Below, piece after piece: positions 18,436-27,752 of a stretch of DNA of 64,000 nucleotides. A model generated the notes under the pieces. The model had not been told where the DNA came from, did not search any database, and worked only from the letters and a program-made list of their open reading frames with translations. This DNA is from Pseudomonadota bacterium (lineage in GTDB: Bacteria; Pseudomonadota; Gammaproteobacteria; Xanthomonadales; Rhodanobacteraceae): assembly GCA_023388255.1 (NCBI GenBank), contig JAEWGO010000007.1, positions 376,261 to 440,260 of the forward strand, given 5' to 3'. Position 1 is the first letter of the stretch. Each line of letters begins with the position of its first letter. The position numbers and the translations under genes were made by a program.

Positions 18436-20580
18436 TCAGTGGCCTTCGAACGAATCCGCGAAAATCTGTTCGCTCAGTTCGAGGCGATGGCGATACAGCG
18501 CCGCCTGGCTGCCGACGGCGACATGCCAGAGCGAGTCGCTCATCCGTGCCGTCGCCAACTGGTTGCCGAGCGCGGGATCTGGGCCGAGATAGTCGGTGGT
18601 TGCGCGTACCGTGCCGTCGACGCCGTCAACCAACGCAAGCGCATCACCGGTCGACACGACGAGCGTATGCACGTTTCCATCCAGCGCGGTGACGGCGCGC
18701 AAGGGCGCCGGCAGCGCGAAGCTGCGCAGATAGGCCTGCGTTGATGCGTCGTAGAATGTCACCGCGCCACTCTGCAGGAATACCGCGATCTCGGGGCCGT
18801 TGCTGCCATTGTGGATGTATGCAGCACCATCGCAGGTTGCCGCGAGCACCCAATCGAGCAGTTGCGTCCGGCTGTTGTAGGCGCGCAGGCTATTGGGCAG
18901 AACGGCGACCAGCTCGCTGTCGGAAGAGTTTCCGCGCGCATTCGCGATCAGCACGCCATTGATTCCGGCAAACCCGTTGCCCATCGCAACGGAGTTCCAC
19001 AGCAGTTGCCCGTCCGTGCCGGAAAATACCTGCAGCAGTGCGCCGTTTGCGCCCGTCGTGACCGGTTGCGTGGCGACGGCATAGTCCTTCACGCCATCAC
19101 CGTTGTAGTCGAGCAGCGCGAGATCCACGATCGTGCGCGATTGCATCGGGCCGCTTGCATAAGTCCCGATCTGCAGCTTTACGCTCATGTCGGTGCCGTC
19201 GACCACCACGATCCTGCCGTCGTAGATCGAGGTTCCCGCCAGGACGATGTCCATGCCCGGCGTGGTCGCATGCGGTACCAGCTTGATGCTGGCCGTGCTG
19301 ATGTAAAAAGGATCGTTGGCGTTGCCGATGAAGGCCGGGCTGTTCCATTTCACTGCGCCGGTTTGAGCGTCGAATACGGCGATGGAAGCGGGCGAGCCGC
19401 CGGTCGCTGCTGCCACGAGTTCCTCGCGACCGTCGCCGTCGATGTCACCCAGGCTGGTCGGTATGTATGCACCACTGGATGGCGCGAGCTGCCATTTCAC
19501 GACGCCGCTGCGGCTGTCCGCGATGGTGAGCAAGGATGAATTGCTGAAGGAGGCTTGCGCCGTTGCGAACACGATCTCCGGGATACCGTCGCCATCGAGA
19601 TCGGCGCTGGCCACGGCATTGATGCCCCAACCGCTGTTTGCGATGTTGAGGCGCTCCTGATGCGTGCTGCTGTCATAGACGTGCACAGCGCCCCACTGCC
19701 CATCGCCGAGAAGGATGACGTCGCGACCATTGTTGTCGAGATTGGCCGTGGCGATCGCGCCGATGTCCTGTGCGGCGATGCCGCTCCATAGCGGCGACCA
19801 CGGCGACGCGCGGAAGATCGTGAACTGCGACCAGCCTGCCGCGCCAACCCACTGGACTCCGCCGCCAGCGCTCAAGGCGCCCGTGGCGAGCTGGACGCCG
19901 AAACCATCGACGTATTGCCAGTCAGTTGCACGTGTCGCGCCATCAAGCACCAGACCAGGCGCGATGCCGCCGAGGATGATCTCAAGTGCCGGGTCGGCGT
20001 CGAGTTGCGCCAGTGCGAGATCGGTTGCTCCTGCGACGGCGTAGCTCCATTCTTCCTGGCCGCTCGCCACTGAATACGCGTGAAGACCGGTTTGGGTCAG
20101 GACAAGCAGATCGTCGTTGCCATCCGCGTCGACATCACCGATCGCTGCTGCCACCACGCCCGTCGCGACGTTGAATTGGCGTTGTTCGACCATCGGCCAA
20201 TCGCGATATTCGCGCACGCTGCCATTGTCGGCGATCGAAAAGATGTGGGTTGTGCCCGCGGTCGACCATGCAAGGATACGGGCAAGGTTGCCATCATCAG
20301 CCACGATTTTCGCTTGCTTGAGTCCGATGCTTCCGTCTGCCCGCCTGCCTAATGCAAACAGGATCGGACTGCCGGACATTCCGCTGAAAACAAGATCCGG
20401 CAGGCCGTCGCCGTCGACGTCGGCGCGGGCGAAGCGCCCGCGTGCGGTGGAATCGAACGACGCCACGTCATGACCGATCTCGACAAAGCGCGGGACAGTA
20501 ACCAAGGCGCCGTGGACCGTCGGGCAGGCGCCGACCAGAAAAGCGAGCGTAGCCATGCGGATGCGTGACATGACGTCCAT
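18436..20580 (-). CDS. Secreted FG-GAP/VCBS-repeat protein with IFADSFE C-terminal tag
   Basis: A 714-residue protein with a signal peptide (RMATLAFLVGACPTVHGA) and at least six FG-GAP/VCBS Ca2+-loop repeats of the type DVDGDGLPDLV, DVDADGNDDLL, DLDGDGIPEIV, DIDGDGREELV and DYNGDGVKDYA, predicting a beta-propeller surface protein. It ends in SEQIFADSFEGH. Almost the same ending, AIFADNFE, closes an unrelated protein at 57823, suggesting a shared sorting or anchoring tag. ATG 20580 has a GAGGGGGAA Shine-Dalgarno. The gene interrupts the usual pdxA-rsmA linkage. Ligand or partner unknown. Confidence 0.82.
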   Translation of the reverse strand: MDVMSRIRMATLAFLVGACPTVHGALVTVPRFVEIGHDVASFDSTARGRFARADVDGDGLPDLVFSGMSGSPILFALGRRADGSIGLKQAKIVADDGNLARILAWSTAGTTHIFSIADNGSVREYRDWPMVEQRQFNVATGVVAAAIGDVDADGNDDLLVLTQTGLHAYSVASGQEEWSYAVAGATDLALAQLDADPALEIILGGIAPGLVLDGATRATDWQYVDGFGVQLATGALSAGGGVQWVGAAGWSQFTIFRASPWSPLWSGIAAQDIGAIATANLDNNGRDVILLGDGQWGAVHVYDSSTHQERLNIANSGWGINAVASADLDGDGIPEIVFATAQASFSNSSLLTIADSRSGVVKWQLAPSSGAYIPTSLGDIDGDGREELVAAATGGSPASIAVFDAQTGAVKWNSPAFIGNANDPFYISTASIKLVPHATTPGMDIVLAGTSIYDGRIVVVDGTDMSVKLQIGTYASGPMQSRTIVDLALLDYNGDGVKDYAVATQPVTTGANGALLQVFSGTDGQLLWNSVAMGNGFAGINGVLIANARGNSSDSELVAVLPNSLRAYNSRTQLLDWVLAATCDGAAYIHNGSNGPEIAVFLQSGAVTFYDASTQAYLRSFALPAPLRAVTALDGNVHTLVVSTGDALALVDGVDGTVRATTDYLGPDPALGNQLATARMSDSLWHVAVGSQAALYRHRLELSEQIFADSFEGH

Positions 20581-20663
20581 GTTTCCCCCTCGGAGAGCCC
20601 GGTGGGCGGATGGTCTCAACCCCTTCGACCGCGGTCAATCAGCGGCTCCCGAGATGTGAGTGG

Positions 20664-21689
20664 CTATCCGACCATCCAGCGCGTCAACCAGTATCCGCCG
20701 ATGCTGAGCCAGCCGAACAGCACCAGCGCGAGCAGCAGCGGTTTCGGGCCGAGGGCGCGCAAGCGCGAGAAGCGTGTTTCGAGTCCGAGTGCGGCCATCG
20801 CGGTCGCCAGCAGCAAGGTGTCGAGGTCGAGCAGGCGTGCGCGCACGGCGACGGGCAGCGTGACGATCGAGTTCAGCGCGCACACGCCAACGAACGCGAG
20901 CGCGAACCACGGGATGCTGATCGCGCCGCGTGCACCGCCTTGGCGCGCTTGCCAGCCGCCAAGCAGGAACAGGAACGGCACCAGCAGCAGCACGCGGGTC
21001 AGTTTGACGATCACGGCCGTGTCCGTCGTCTCCGGGCCGATCGCGTTGCCGATCGCGACGACCTGCGCGACCTCGTGCACGGTCGCGCCGGTATAGATGC
21101 CGAAGCTGCCAGGCGACAGCGCGAGATGCGCGTGCAAGTACGGATACAGGAAGATGTTCAGCGTGCCGAACAGCACGACGCTGGCCACTGCGATCGCGAC
21201 CTTGCTGGGGTCGGGTTTGAGCAGGCGTTCGGTCGCGAGCACCGCGGCGGCGCCGCATATCGCGCTGCCGCAGGCGGTCAGCAGTGCTGTGTCGCGGTCG
21301 AGTCCGAGCCAGCGCCGGCCGACCCACAGGCCGAGGCCGAGCGTGCTGGCGACGATCACGCAATCGAGCAAAAGCGCGCCGGGGCCGATCGCGGCAATCT
21401 GCTGGAAGCTGATGCGCAGCCCGTACAGCACCACACCGGCGCGCAGCAGCGTGCGTTGCGAATACGCGATGCCGGGTGCAAATCCCGCCGGAATGTGCGA
21501 GCCGGCCAGATTGCCAACCAGCATGCCGAGGACGATCGCGAGGGTCAGTGCCGAAAGCTGCAGGTGCGAGAGTGCCGGCACATTGGCGAGGGCGAATCCG
21601 ATTAGTCCGAGTGCAAGCGCGAAGACGAGGCCGGGCAGGCGGGTAACGAACGTGGGCATGGCGGGCATGGCAAGTTGGAGTGCCGCCAT
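20664..21689 (-). CDS. YeiH/UPF0324 family membrane transporter
   Basis: A 341-residue membrane protein with about ten helices. Family sequence includes LQLSALTLAIVLGMLVGN, GIAYSQRTLLRAGVVLYGLR, LLTACGSAICGAAAV and GATVHEVAQVVAIGNAIG. YeiH proteins are putative sulfate/anion exporters. The divergent LysR gene next door is the usual partner (YeiE-like) and probably controls it through the AT-rich shared intergenic region. The substrate here is inferred only by family. Confidence 0.9.
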   Translation of the reverse strand: MAALQLAMPAMPTFVTRLPGLVFALALGLIGFALANVPALSHLQLSALTLAIVLGMLVGNLAGSHIPAGFAPGIAYSQRTLLRAGVVLYGLRISFQQIAAIGPGALLLDCVIVASTLGLGLWVGRRWLGLDRDTALLTACGSAICGAAAVLATERLLKPDPSKVAIAVASVVLFGTLNIFLYPYLHAHLALSPGSFGIYTGATVHEVAQVVAIGNAIGPETTDTAVIVKLTRVLLLVPFLFLLGGWQARQGGARGAISIPWFALAFVGVCALNSIVTLPVAVRARLLDLDTLLLATAMAALGLETRFSRLRALGPKPLLLALVLFGWLSIGGYWLTRWMVG

Positions 21690-21751
21690 GCTCGGTCAGT
21701 CTTGATGATAAAGATAATCGATAATAAGCATATGCATTATAATTACTAATT
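21690..21751. promoter_or_regulatory. AT-rich yeiH/LysR divergent operator region
   Basis: 62 bp between divergent starts, strongly AT-rich in a GC-rich genome. It holds ATAAT-N10-ATTAT (21721-21740) around the perfect palindrome GCATATGC (21728-21735), then AATTA-C-TAATT (21741-21751) touching the LysR start codon. The first fits a LysR-type T-N11-A operator. No Shine-Dalgarno precedes the LysR ATG. Confidence 0.6.
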
Positions 21752-22636
21752 ATGATAGCGATCAGCCCGCGCCAGCTCGAAGTGTTCGCCACGATCGTTG
21801 CCGCCGGCAGCGTGCGCGCGGCGGCGGAGCAGCTTGGCTTGACCCAGCCGGCGGCGAGCATGGCGCTGGCCGAGCTGGAGCGACTGCTTGGCGCGCCGTT
21901 GTTCGACCGTCATCTGCAACGCCTGCATCTCAACGCGCATGGCCGCGAACTGCTGCCCCGTGCGCGGGAGATCGTCGAGCGCCTGCGCGAGTTTGGCGCT
22001 GGCGCGACTGCCGCCGAGCCGAGCGGATCGCTGGCGGTTGGCGCCAGCAACACGATCGGCAACTATCTGGTCGGTGAACTGCTCGGCGGCTTCGTCGCCG
22101 CGCATCCACAGGTGAAGCTGAGCCTGCGCGTCGCCAACAGCGCCGAGATCCTCGCCGGCGTACTCGATTTCAGCCTCGACATCGGCTGCATCGAAGGGCC
22201 GCTCGTGCATGAGGACGTCGAGCTGGTCGACTGGCGCAAGGACGAACTCAAGGTGTGCGTGCGCGCCGACCATCCGCTTGCGAGGCGCAAGCTCCTGCAT
22301 GCAGCTGACCTGATCGGGCAGCGCTGGATCCTGCGCGAATCCGGTTCGGCCACCCGCTCAATCTTCGAAGATGCCAGCCGCGATGTGCTCGGTCCGCTCG
22401 ATGTCGCGCTCGAGCTCGGCCAGAGCGAGGCGATCAAGCAGGCGGTGATCGCAGGACTCGGCATCGCCTGCCTGCCGCAGGCGGCGATTGCGGATGCCGT
22501 CGCGGCCGGTCGTCTGGTCGTTCTGAGGACGCCGTTTCTGCCGCTGACAAGAACGCTCGCGTTGGTGCTGCATCGCGCGCGTTGGCGCGGTGCGACCTTG
22601 AAGGCATTTTTGCGCAGTGTTCGAGCGGACGCATGA
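21752..22636 (+). CDS. LysR-family regulator (YeiE-like)
   Basis: A 294-residue LysR-type regulator: winged helix at residues 1-60 (SPRQLEVFATIVAAGSVRAAA, TQPAASMALAELERLLGAPLF) and a periplasmic-binding-like effector domain (LAVGASNTIGNYLVGELLGG, QAVIAGLGIACLPQ). The effector domain and position opposite a YeiH gene resemble YeiE/CysB-like regulators. The start codon abuts a palindrome and lacks a Shine-Dalgarno sequence, so translation may be leaderless or low. Autoregulation through the shared operator region is likely by analogy. Confidence 0.9.
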   Translation: MIAISPRQLEVFATIVAAGSVRAAAEQLGLTQPAASMALAELERLLGAPLFDRHLQRLHLNAHGRELLPRAREIVERLREFGAGATAAEPSGSLAVGASNTIGNYLVGELLGGFVAAHPQVKLSLRVANSAEILAGVLDFSLDIGCIEGPLVHEDVELVDWRKDELKVCVRADHPLARRKLLHAADLIGQRWILRESGSATRSIFEDASRDVLGPLDVALELGQSEAIKQAVIAGLGIACLPQAAIADAVAAGRLVVLRTPFLPLTRTLALVLHRARWRGATLKAFLRSVRADA

Positions 22637-22658
22637 ATCGCCCGCGTGGCGACAAGGG

Positions 22659-23687
22659 TCATGCGCGGCGGTGCGCGGCGAGATCGAGCGCGAGTTGCGC
22701 GGCGGCGAACAGGCTGCTCGCATCGGCGGTTCCGCTGCCGGCAAGATCGAGCGCGGTGCCGTGGTCGACCGACGTGCGGATGTACGGCAGGCCGAGCGTG
22801 ACGTTGACCGCATGGCCGAAACCGGCGTGTTTGAGCACCGGCAATCCCTGGTCGTGGTACATCGCGAGCACCGCGTCGTAGCGTTCGAGTTGGCTCGGCA
22901 CGAAGGCGGTGTCGGCGGGAATCGGGCCGTGCACGTCGAAGCCGGCCGCGCGCAGCTCGGCAATTGCCGGAGCGATCTGGTCGATCTCCTCGCGCCCGAG
23001 ATGGCCACCTTCGCCGGCATGCGGATTGAGCCCGAGTACCGCGACGCACGGCGCGGCGATGCCGAAATGCGCGATCAGGTCATGCAGCAGGATGCGTGAC
23101 GTGCGCACGATGCCGGTGCGCGTGATCGCCGCCGGCACCGCAGCGAGTGGCAGGTGCGTGGTCGCCAGCGCGACGCGCAGGGCGCCACTGCCGGCGCGGC
23201 CGCCGTGCGGCGCGGTCAGCATCATCACGACCTCGCAGCCGGCGCGCTGCGCGAAGAATTCGGTGTGGCCGGTGAACAGGATACCCGCGTCGTTGATGAC
23301 GCCCTTGTGCACCGGTGCGGTGACGATCGCGTCGAACTCGCCGCTGGTCGCGCCGTCGGCGGCGCGCTTGAGCGTGGCGAGCACGTACGTGGCGTTGCGT
23401 GGGTCGAGCGCTCCCGCAATGACCGGCGCCTGCAGCGGCAACGTGGCGACGCGCAGTTCGCCGGGTTTGCGCCTCGCGACGCCGACGACCGGATCGTAGT
23501 CGGAAACGTGCAACGCAACGCCGATGGCGTGCGCCGCGGCAGCAAGCAGGGAAGGATCGGCAATCGCGACAAGGTCGGCCGGGAAATCGCTGGCCGCGAG
23601 CCGTGCGATCAGCTCCGGACCTATGCCGGCGGGTTCGCCGGGAGTCAGCGCAAGGCGCGGCAACAACGGCGTGGGTGCTGTCGTCAA
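22659..23687 (-). CDS. pdxA: 4-hydroxythreonine-4-phosphate dehydrogenase, TTG start
   Basis: A 342-residue enzyme of pyridoxal-5'-phosphate synthesis, oxidising 4-phosphohydroxy-L-threonine. Family sequence: LALTPGEPAGIGPEL, FTGHTEFFA, VLGLNPHAGEGGHLG, DTAF and AMYHDQGLPVLK (metal-binding His residues in GHTEF and YHDQG). No ATG exists near the conserved start; TTG 23687, about ten residues before LALTPGEPAG, is the best candidate. It follows surA on the same strand after a 64-bp gap. rsmA, the usual next gene, is displaced by an insertion of three genes. Confidence 0.93.
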   Translation of the reverse strand: MTTAPTPLLPRLALTPGEPAGIGPELIARLAASDFPADLVAIADPSLLAAAAHAIGVALHVSDYDPVVGVARRKPGELRVATLPLQAPVIAGALDPRNATYVLATLKRAADGATSGEFDAIVTAPVHKGVINDAGILFTGHTEFFAQRAGCEVVMMLTAPHGGRAGSGALRVALATTHLPLAAVPAAITRTGIVRTSRILLHDLIAHFGIAAPCVAVLGLNPHAGEGGHLGREEIDQIAPAIAELRAAGFDVHGPIPADTAFVPSQLERYDAVLAMYHDQGLPVLKHAGFGHAVNVTLGLPYIRTSVDHGTALDLAGSGTADASSLFAAAQLALDLAAHRRA

Positions 23688-23751
23688 TGCGAGGTCCGCG
23701 GAATGCGCCCGCGCCGGCGCGCCCGAATTGGCGCGCGGCGCGGACCAGGTG

Positions 23752-25101
23752 TCACGGTGAGCCGGCGGACCCGCTCGCCTTCGGCTCGATGTCGCCGCCG
23801 GGCAGGCGGATCTCGACATAGGCTTCGCTGCGCATCTGACGCAGGAAGCTTTCGTACTCGTCATCGGCCTTGCGCTGGAACAGGATGTTCTTGGCCTGGT
23901 CGCGCTGCATTTCGCCGGACTTGTCGGTGCTGCGTGTGTCGACGAGCTGCATCACGTGCCAGCCAAGGTCGGTCTGGAACGGTTGCGAGATGTCGCCGAC
24001 CTTCATGCCCTTCAGTACTTCGGCGACCTTCTGGCCGTAACCGTCGAGCGGGAACCAGCCGAGATCGCCGCCGAGGCGCGCGGTGGTGTCGTCCTGCGAG
24101 GTCTCCTTGGCGACCTTTTCGAAGTCCTCGCCAGCGGCGACGCGCGCCCGCTCCTTCTCGGCCAGCGCATGCGCCTGATCGCTGGAAACGAGTTCGGATG
24201 TCTTGATGAGGATGTGACGTGCGTGGAATTCCGGCACGACTTCGGCGCCGGCATCGCGCTTGCCGAGCAGCTTGATGATATGGAACCCGTTCGGACCGCG
24301 CAGCGGTTCGGAAACCTGGCCTTCCTGGAGCTTGTCGGCGGCATCGAGCAGCGCCGGCGGCAGTTCGTCGCGATTGCGCCAGCCGAGGTCGCCGCCCTGC
24401 AGCGCGCTTTCGGCGTTCGAGTAGCGGATCGCCGCCGCCGCGAAATCCATTCCGCCGTCGATCTGCTTCTTAGCCTCGTCGGCCTTGGCATGCACGGCGT
24501 CGATCTGATCCGGGGTGGCGCCGTCCGGCACGTTGATGACGATGTAGCCCAGATGCACCTGGCCGCGGTTGAGGTTGCCGTTCTTGACCAGGCTGTCGAT
24601 TTCCGCATCGCTGATCTGCACGCGGCTCTGCGCCACGCGCTGGCGCAGGCGCTGCACGACCAGCTGGTCGCGCACGTTCCTGCGGAACTGGTTGTAGTCC
24701 AGACCCTGCTGCTCGATCGCGCCGCGCATCTGGCTGACGTCAAGCTTGTTCTGCTGCGCGATGCGACCGAGCGCCTGGTCGATGTCGGCATCGGATACCT
24801 TGACGCCGGTCGAATCGGCGCGCGCGACCTGCAGCTTCTGCATGATCAGACGATCGAGCAGCTGGCGTTCGAGCACGTCGTGCGGCGGCAGTTGCTGCGG
24901 GTTGTTTGCGAACTGCTGCGTGACCGTGGCGACCTGGCGGTCGAGTTCGCTCTGCAGCACGACGTCGTCGTCGACGACTGCGACGATGCCGTCGATCGGC
25001 GTGGCGGCACTCGCCGGCGCCGCGGCCGCCTGTGCCGACGCATGCTGCAGCGTTGCGAACACGACCAGCGCGAATACAAGGCCAATGAAAAGCTGTTTCA
25101 T
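23752..25101 (-). CDS. surA: Periplasmic chaperone/peptidyl-prolyl isomerase SurA
   Basis: A 449-residue periplasmic chaperone for outer-membrane beta-barrel proteins, including LptD encoded next door. It has a signal peptide (LFIGLVFALVVFATLQHASA), the N-terminal SurA domain (IDGIVAVVDDDVVLQSELDR), two parvulin domains (one around YIVINVPDGATPDQ ... GPNGFHIIKLLG, another around FHARHILIKT ... DLGWHVMQLVD) and a C-terminal helix. ATG 25101 opens the signal peptide. Order lptD-surA-pdxA is conserved. The last residues (EPKASGSAGSP) look unstructured. Confidence 0.96.
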   Translation of the reverse strand: MKQLFIGLVFALVVFATLQHASAQAAAAPASAATPIDGIVAVVDDDVVLQSELDRQVATVTQQFANNPQQLPPHDVLERQLLDRLIMQKLQVARADSTGVKVSDADIDQALGRIAQQNKLDVSQMRGAIEQQGLDYNQFRRNVRDQLVVQRLRQRVAQSRVQISDAEIDSLVKNGNLNRGQVHLGYIVINVPDGATPDQIDAVHAKADEAKKQIDGGMDFAAAAIRYSNAESALQGGDLGWRNRDELPPALLDAADKLQEGQVSEPLRGPNGFHIIKLLGKRDAGAEVVPEFHARHILIKTSELVSSDQAHALAEKERARVAAGEDFEKVAKETSQDDTTARLGGDLGWFPLDGYGQKVAEVLKGMKVGDISQPFQTDLGWHVMQLVDTRSTDKSGEMQRDQAKNILFQRKADDEYESFLRQMRSEAYVEIRLPGGDIEPKASGSAGSP

Positions 25102-25251
25102 GGGGATTCCGGAGATTTCGGTGCGCGGGGCACCTTGGACAGGGAGTTTTGCGATCGGTTCGCCCGCTTGCGTCGCGGCGGAAAACAAGCGGCCTGAACG
25201 TGGATTCAGCTACGCGCAGACCGCGGCAGACAGGGACCTATACCCCGCAGC

Positions 25252-27660
25252 CTATTGATAGCCGAGGATACCACGGCGCAGGAAGGTGTCCGTTTTCTGA
25301 CCGAGCGAGCCGACACCCTTGAATTCGATCTCGAAATAGATCGCATTGTCGGACTCGCCCTCGACGTCGTGGATCCAGCGTCGTGCGAGTACGCGCCAGG
25401 TGACGCAGCAGGTGTCGTGTTCGACGCCGAGGAAGCGTTCCAGTGTGCGGCCGCCGGTGCCGTTCGGATCGGTCGGTGCGGCGAGCGGGTCCTTCAGCGC
25501 ATAGTTCTCGCGTCCGATCAGGCGCCAGGTCGGCGTCAGCGGAATTGCCGCGGACAGGTCGACCTGTTCGAGGAAGTCGCGGCGGTAGCGATACGACAGG
25601 TTGACGATGCCGTCGCTGCCGAAACGGTTCTGCACCGAGAAGGTCGAGAGGTCGGTGCGGTGCGTGTTCGGGTTCCATTGCTGGTCGAGCACGATGCGCC
25701 AGCGGTCCGACAGGTGCAGGTCGATCTCGCCGGCATAGGCCGAGCCGGAATAGGTCGTCGGCACCGGCAGATAGGTCGGCGCGGGTCCGGGCACCTGCAC
25801 GCGCTGGTCGTCGAAATAGTGGATCTGGCCGAGGCTGGCCGAAATGCGTTCCTCGCCGGTGTCGTTCTCGAGGAAACGTGTGGTCAGCGCCAGCGACAGG
25901 TTGTTCGCATCCATCTGGCGATCGGCGCCGACGAAACGGTTGGTGCGGAACAGTTCGCCGAAACTGAACGGGATCTCCTGCGTGTCGAACAGCGGCAGGT
26001 CGGTCTGGTCGCGATACGGTACGCGCAGGTAGTACGCGCGCGGTTCCAGCGTCTGTGTCCACGATTCGTCGCCGAACCTCAGGCTGCGCTCGAACACCAG
26101 CCCGGTGTCGAGGCTGAAGATCGGCACGCCGCGGCTCGGACTGGTCCGGCTCAGCAACGGATTCTGCGTCGCATCCAGGTGCGACAGGTCGTAGGTCGTG
26201 TAGCGATAGCCGATCTGCGGGCGGATGAAGTACGCCGAGGTCTCGATCGGGTAGGCGAGATACGGGAATACGTCGAGGCGCTGGCCTTCGAGCGGATGGA
26301 TCTGGTTGCTCAGGCCACCGGAGTCGAGCTGCGAATACGCGCTCTTGCCGAAGGCGATGAACTCGGAATTCACGCCGGCAGTGAGATCGCCGAGAAAGGA
26401 CTTCTCGGCGTCGAACGTCGCGCGTGGCAGGCGCCGGTACGGCTCGAACTGCTTGCCGAGGGTCGGGTCGGTGATCTGGTTGCTGTCGCCGCCAAAGCTC
26501 GCGTTCCACCAGTCGCCGTGGCCGTAGACGTAGGCACTGGACGGCAGGAAGCTGACCGCCGCGCTATATAGCCCGCGGCCGAAATCCTCGAAATAGCGAT
26601 CGTCGGAGACACGGTTGATGTTGACCGCGGCCGACCAGTTGGCGCTGATCGAGGTGGTGTCCTTCCACTGGTACCACCAGCGGCTGCTGGGCAGTTGCTC
26701 GCCGTACTGGCTTTGCTCATCCTTGACGTTGCTGTCGTGCGGGATCGCCTCGAAATTGAACGAGCCGGTGCTGTGGTCGGTCAGGTAGCGGAATTCGGCG
26801 CCTAACATGACGCCGCGGTCGCTCATCAGGCGCGGGAACAGCGTGGCATCGTAGTTCGGCGCGAGGTTCAGGTAGTACGGCAGGGTCAGATCGAAACCGC
26901 GCCGGTTGCTGTAGCCGACATTCGGATACAGGAAGCCGCTGAGGCGGCGGTCGTCGAGCGGGAAACGCGCATACGGCAGCCACAGCACCGGCACGTTGTG
27001 CACGCGGAACGTGATGTCGCGGCCGCGGCCGACGCCCTCGGCGCGGTCGAGGTCCATCTCGCGCGCCTGGAACGCCCATTGCTGGTCGGAGACGTCGCAG
27101 GTCGAATAGGTCGCGCCGGTCATGCGCGCGTGGTCGACGTCGTCCATTACCGCGACCTGTGCCACGCCGTTGCCGCGCGATCCGAGCAGCTGGTAGCGGA
27201 CGCCTTCGAGCGTGCAGCGGTCGAGGTCGTTGTTGCCCTTCGCGCGATCGGCCGACAGCAGCAGGCTGCGGTCCTGGTAGCGCACATTGCCTTCGGCCGA
27301 GTAGTCGGTGGTCTCGGTGTCGTAGGTCAGCTTGTCCGCGCGCAGCAGCAGGTCGAGCTGCTTGATCTGCGCGTGCTCCTCCAGCACGTAGTGCGTTCCA
27401 TCCGGGCTGTGCACCTTGAGCGCGCTGGCGGCGCGCGCAACGCTGTTGCGGTCGCCCTCGGTTGGCAGGCCGGGCACGTAGAAGTCGAGCAGGTCGTTCT
27501 TGCGGCACATCTCCCAGCTGGCCGGCTTCTTGGGGCATTTGAACACGCCAACCGGACAGGCAGGTGCGTCGCCCGCCGCTTCGGCGGCAGCCGGCAGGGC
27601 AAGAAGGATGGCGAGCGCAAGGCAGCAGCGCGGTCTTGCGGGAGCGGGGATCGGCGGCAC
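25252..27660 (-). CDS. lptD: LPS-assembly protein LptD, GTG start
   Basis: An 802-residue outer-membrane beta-barrel that inserts lipopolysaccharide into the outer leaflet with LptE. After the signal peptide (CLALAILLALPAAAEA) comes the OstA jellyroll (LDLLLRADKLTYDTETTDYS, GNVRYQDRSLLLSADRA), then the 26-strand barrel region (VLWLPYARFPLDDRRLSGFL, LTLPYYLNLAPNYDATL, GVNSEF). The C-terminus, FLRRGILGYQ, is barrel-like. A GTG at 27660 opens the signal sequence; no ATG is suitable. Cys residues at the N-terminus (CPVGVFKCPKK, EMCRKND) and in VEHDTCCVTW near the end fit the inter-domain disulfides known for LptD. Confidence 0.95.
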   Translation of the reverse strand: MPPIPAPARPRCCLALAILLALPAAAEAAGDAPACPVGVFKCPKKPASWEMCRKNDLLDFYVPGLPTEGDRNSVARAASALKVHSPDGTHYVLEEHAQIKQLDLLLRADKLTYDTETTDYSAEGNVRYQDRSLLLSADRAKGNNDLDRCTLEGVRYQLLGSRGNGVAQVAVMDDVDHARMTGATYSTCDVSDQQWAFQAREMDLDRAEGVGRGRDITFRVHNVPVLWLPYARFPLDDRRLSGFLYPNVGYSNRRGFDLTLPYYLNLAPNYDATLFPRLMSDRGVMLGAEFRYLTDHSTGSFNFEAIPHDSNVKDEQSQYGEQLPSSRWWYQWKDTTSISANWSAAVNINRVSDDRYFEDFGRGLYSAAVSFLPSSAYVYGHGDWWNASFGGDSNQITDPTLGKQFEPYRRLPRATFDAEKSFLGDLTAGVNSEFIAFGKSAYSQLDSGGLSNQIHPLEGQRLDVFPYLAYPIETSAYFIRPQIGYRYTTYDLSHLDATQNPLLSRTSPSRGVPIFSLDTGLVFERSLRFGDESWTQTLEPRAYYLRVPYRDQTDLPLFDTQEIPFSFGELFRTNRFVGADRQMDANNLSLALTTRFLENDTGEERISASLGQIHYFDDQRVQVPGPAPTYLPVPTTYSGSAYAGEIDLHLSDRWRIVLDQQWNPNTHRTDLSTFSVQNRFGSDGIVNLSYRYRRDFLEQVDLSAAIPLTPTWRLIGRENYALKDPLAAPTDPNGTGGRTLERFLGVEHDTCCVTWRVLARRWIHDVEGESDNAIYFEIEFKGVGSLGQKTDTFLRRGILGYQ

Positions 27661-27752
27661 GGAGTCGTTTCTTTGCGAAGCGAGGGCCGCTAGCTTGCCG
27701 AAACTGCCGACGCGCGGCAAACCCGCGTCGCCGGACGGCCTGCCAGCGTGGT

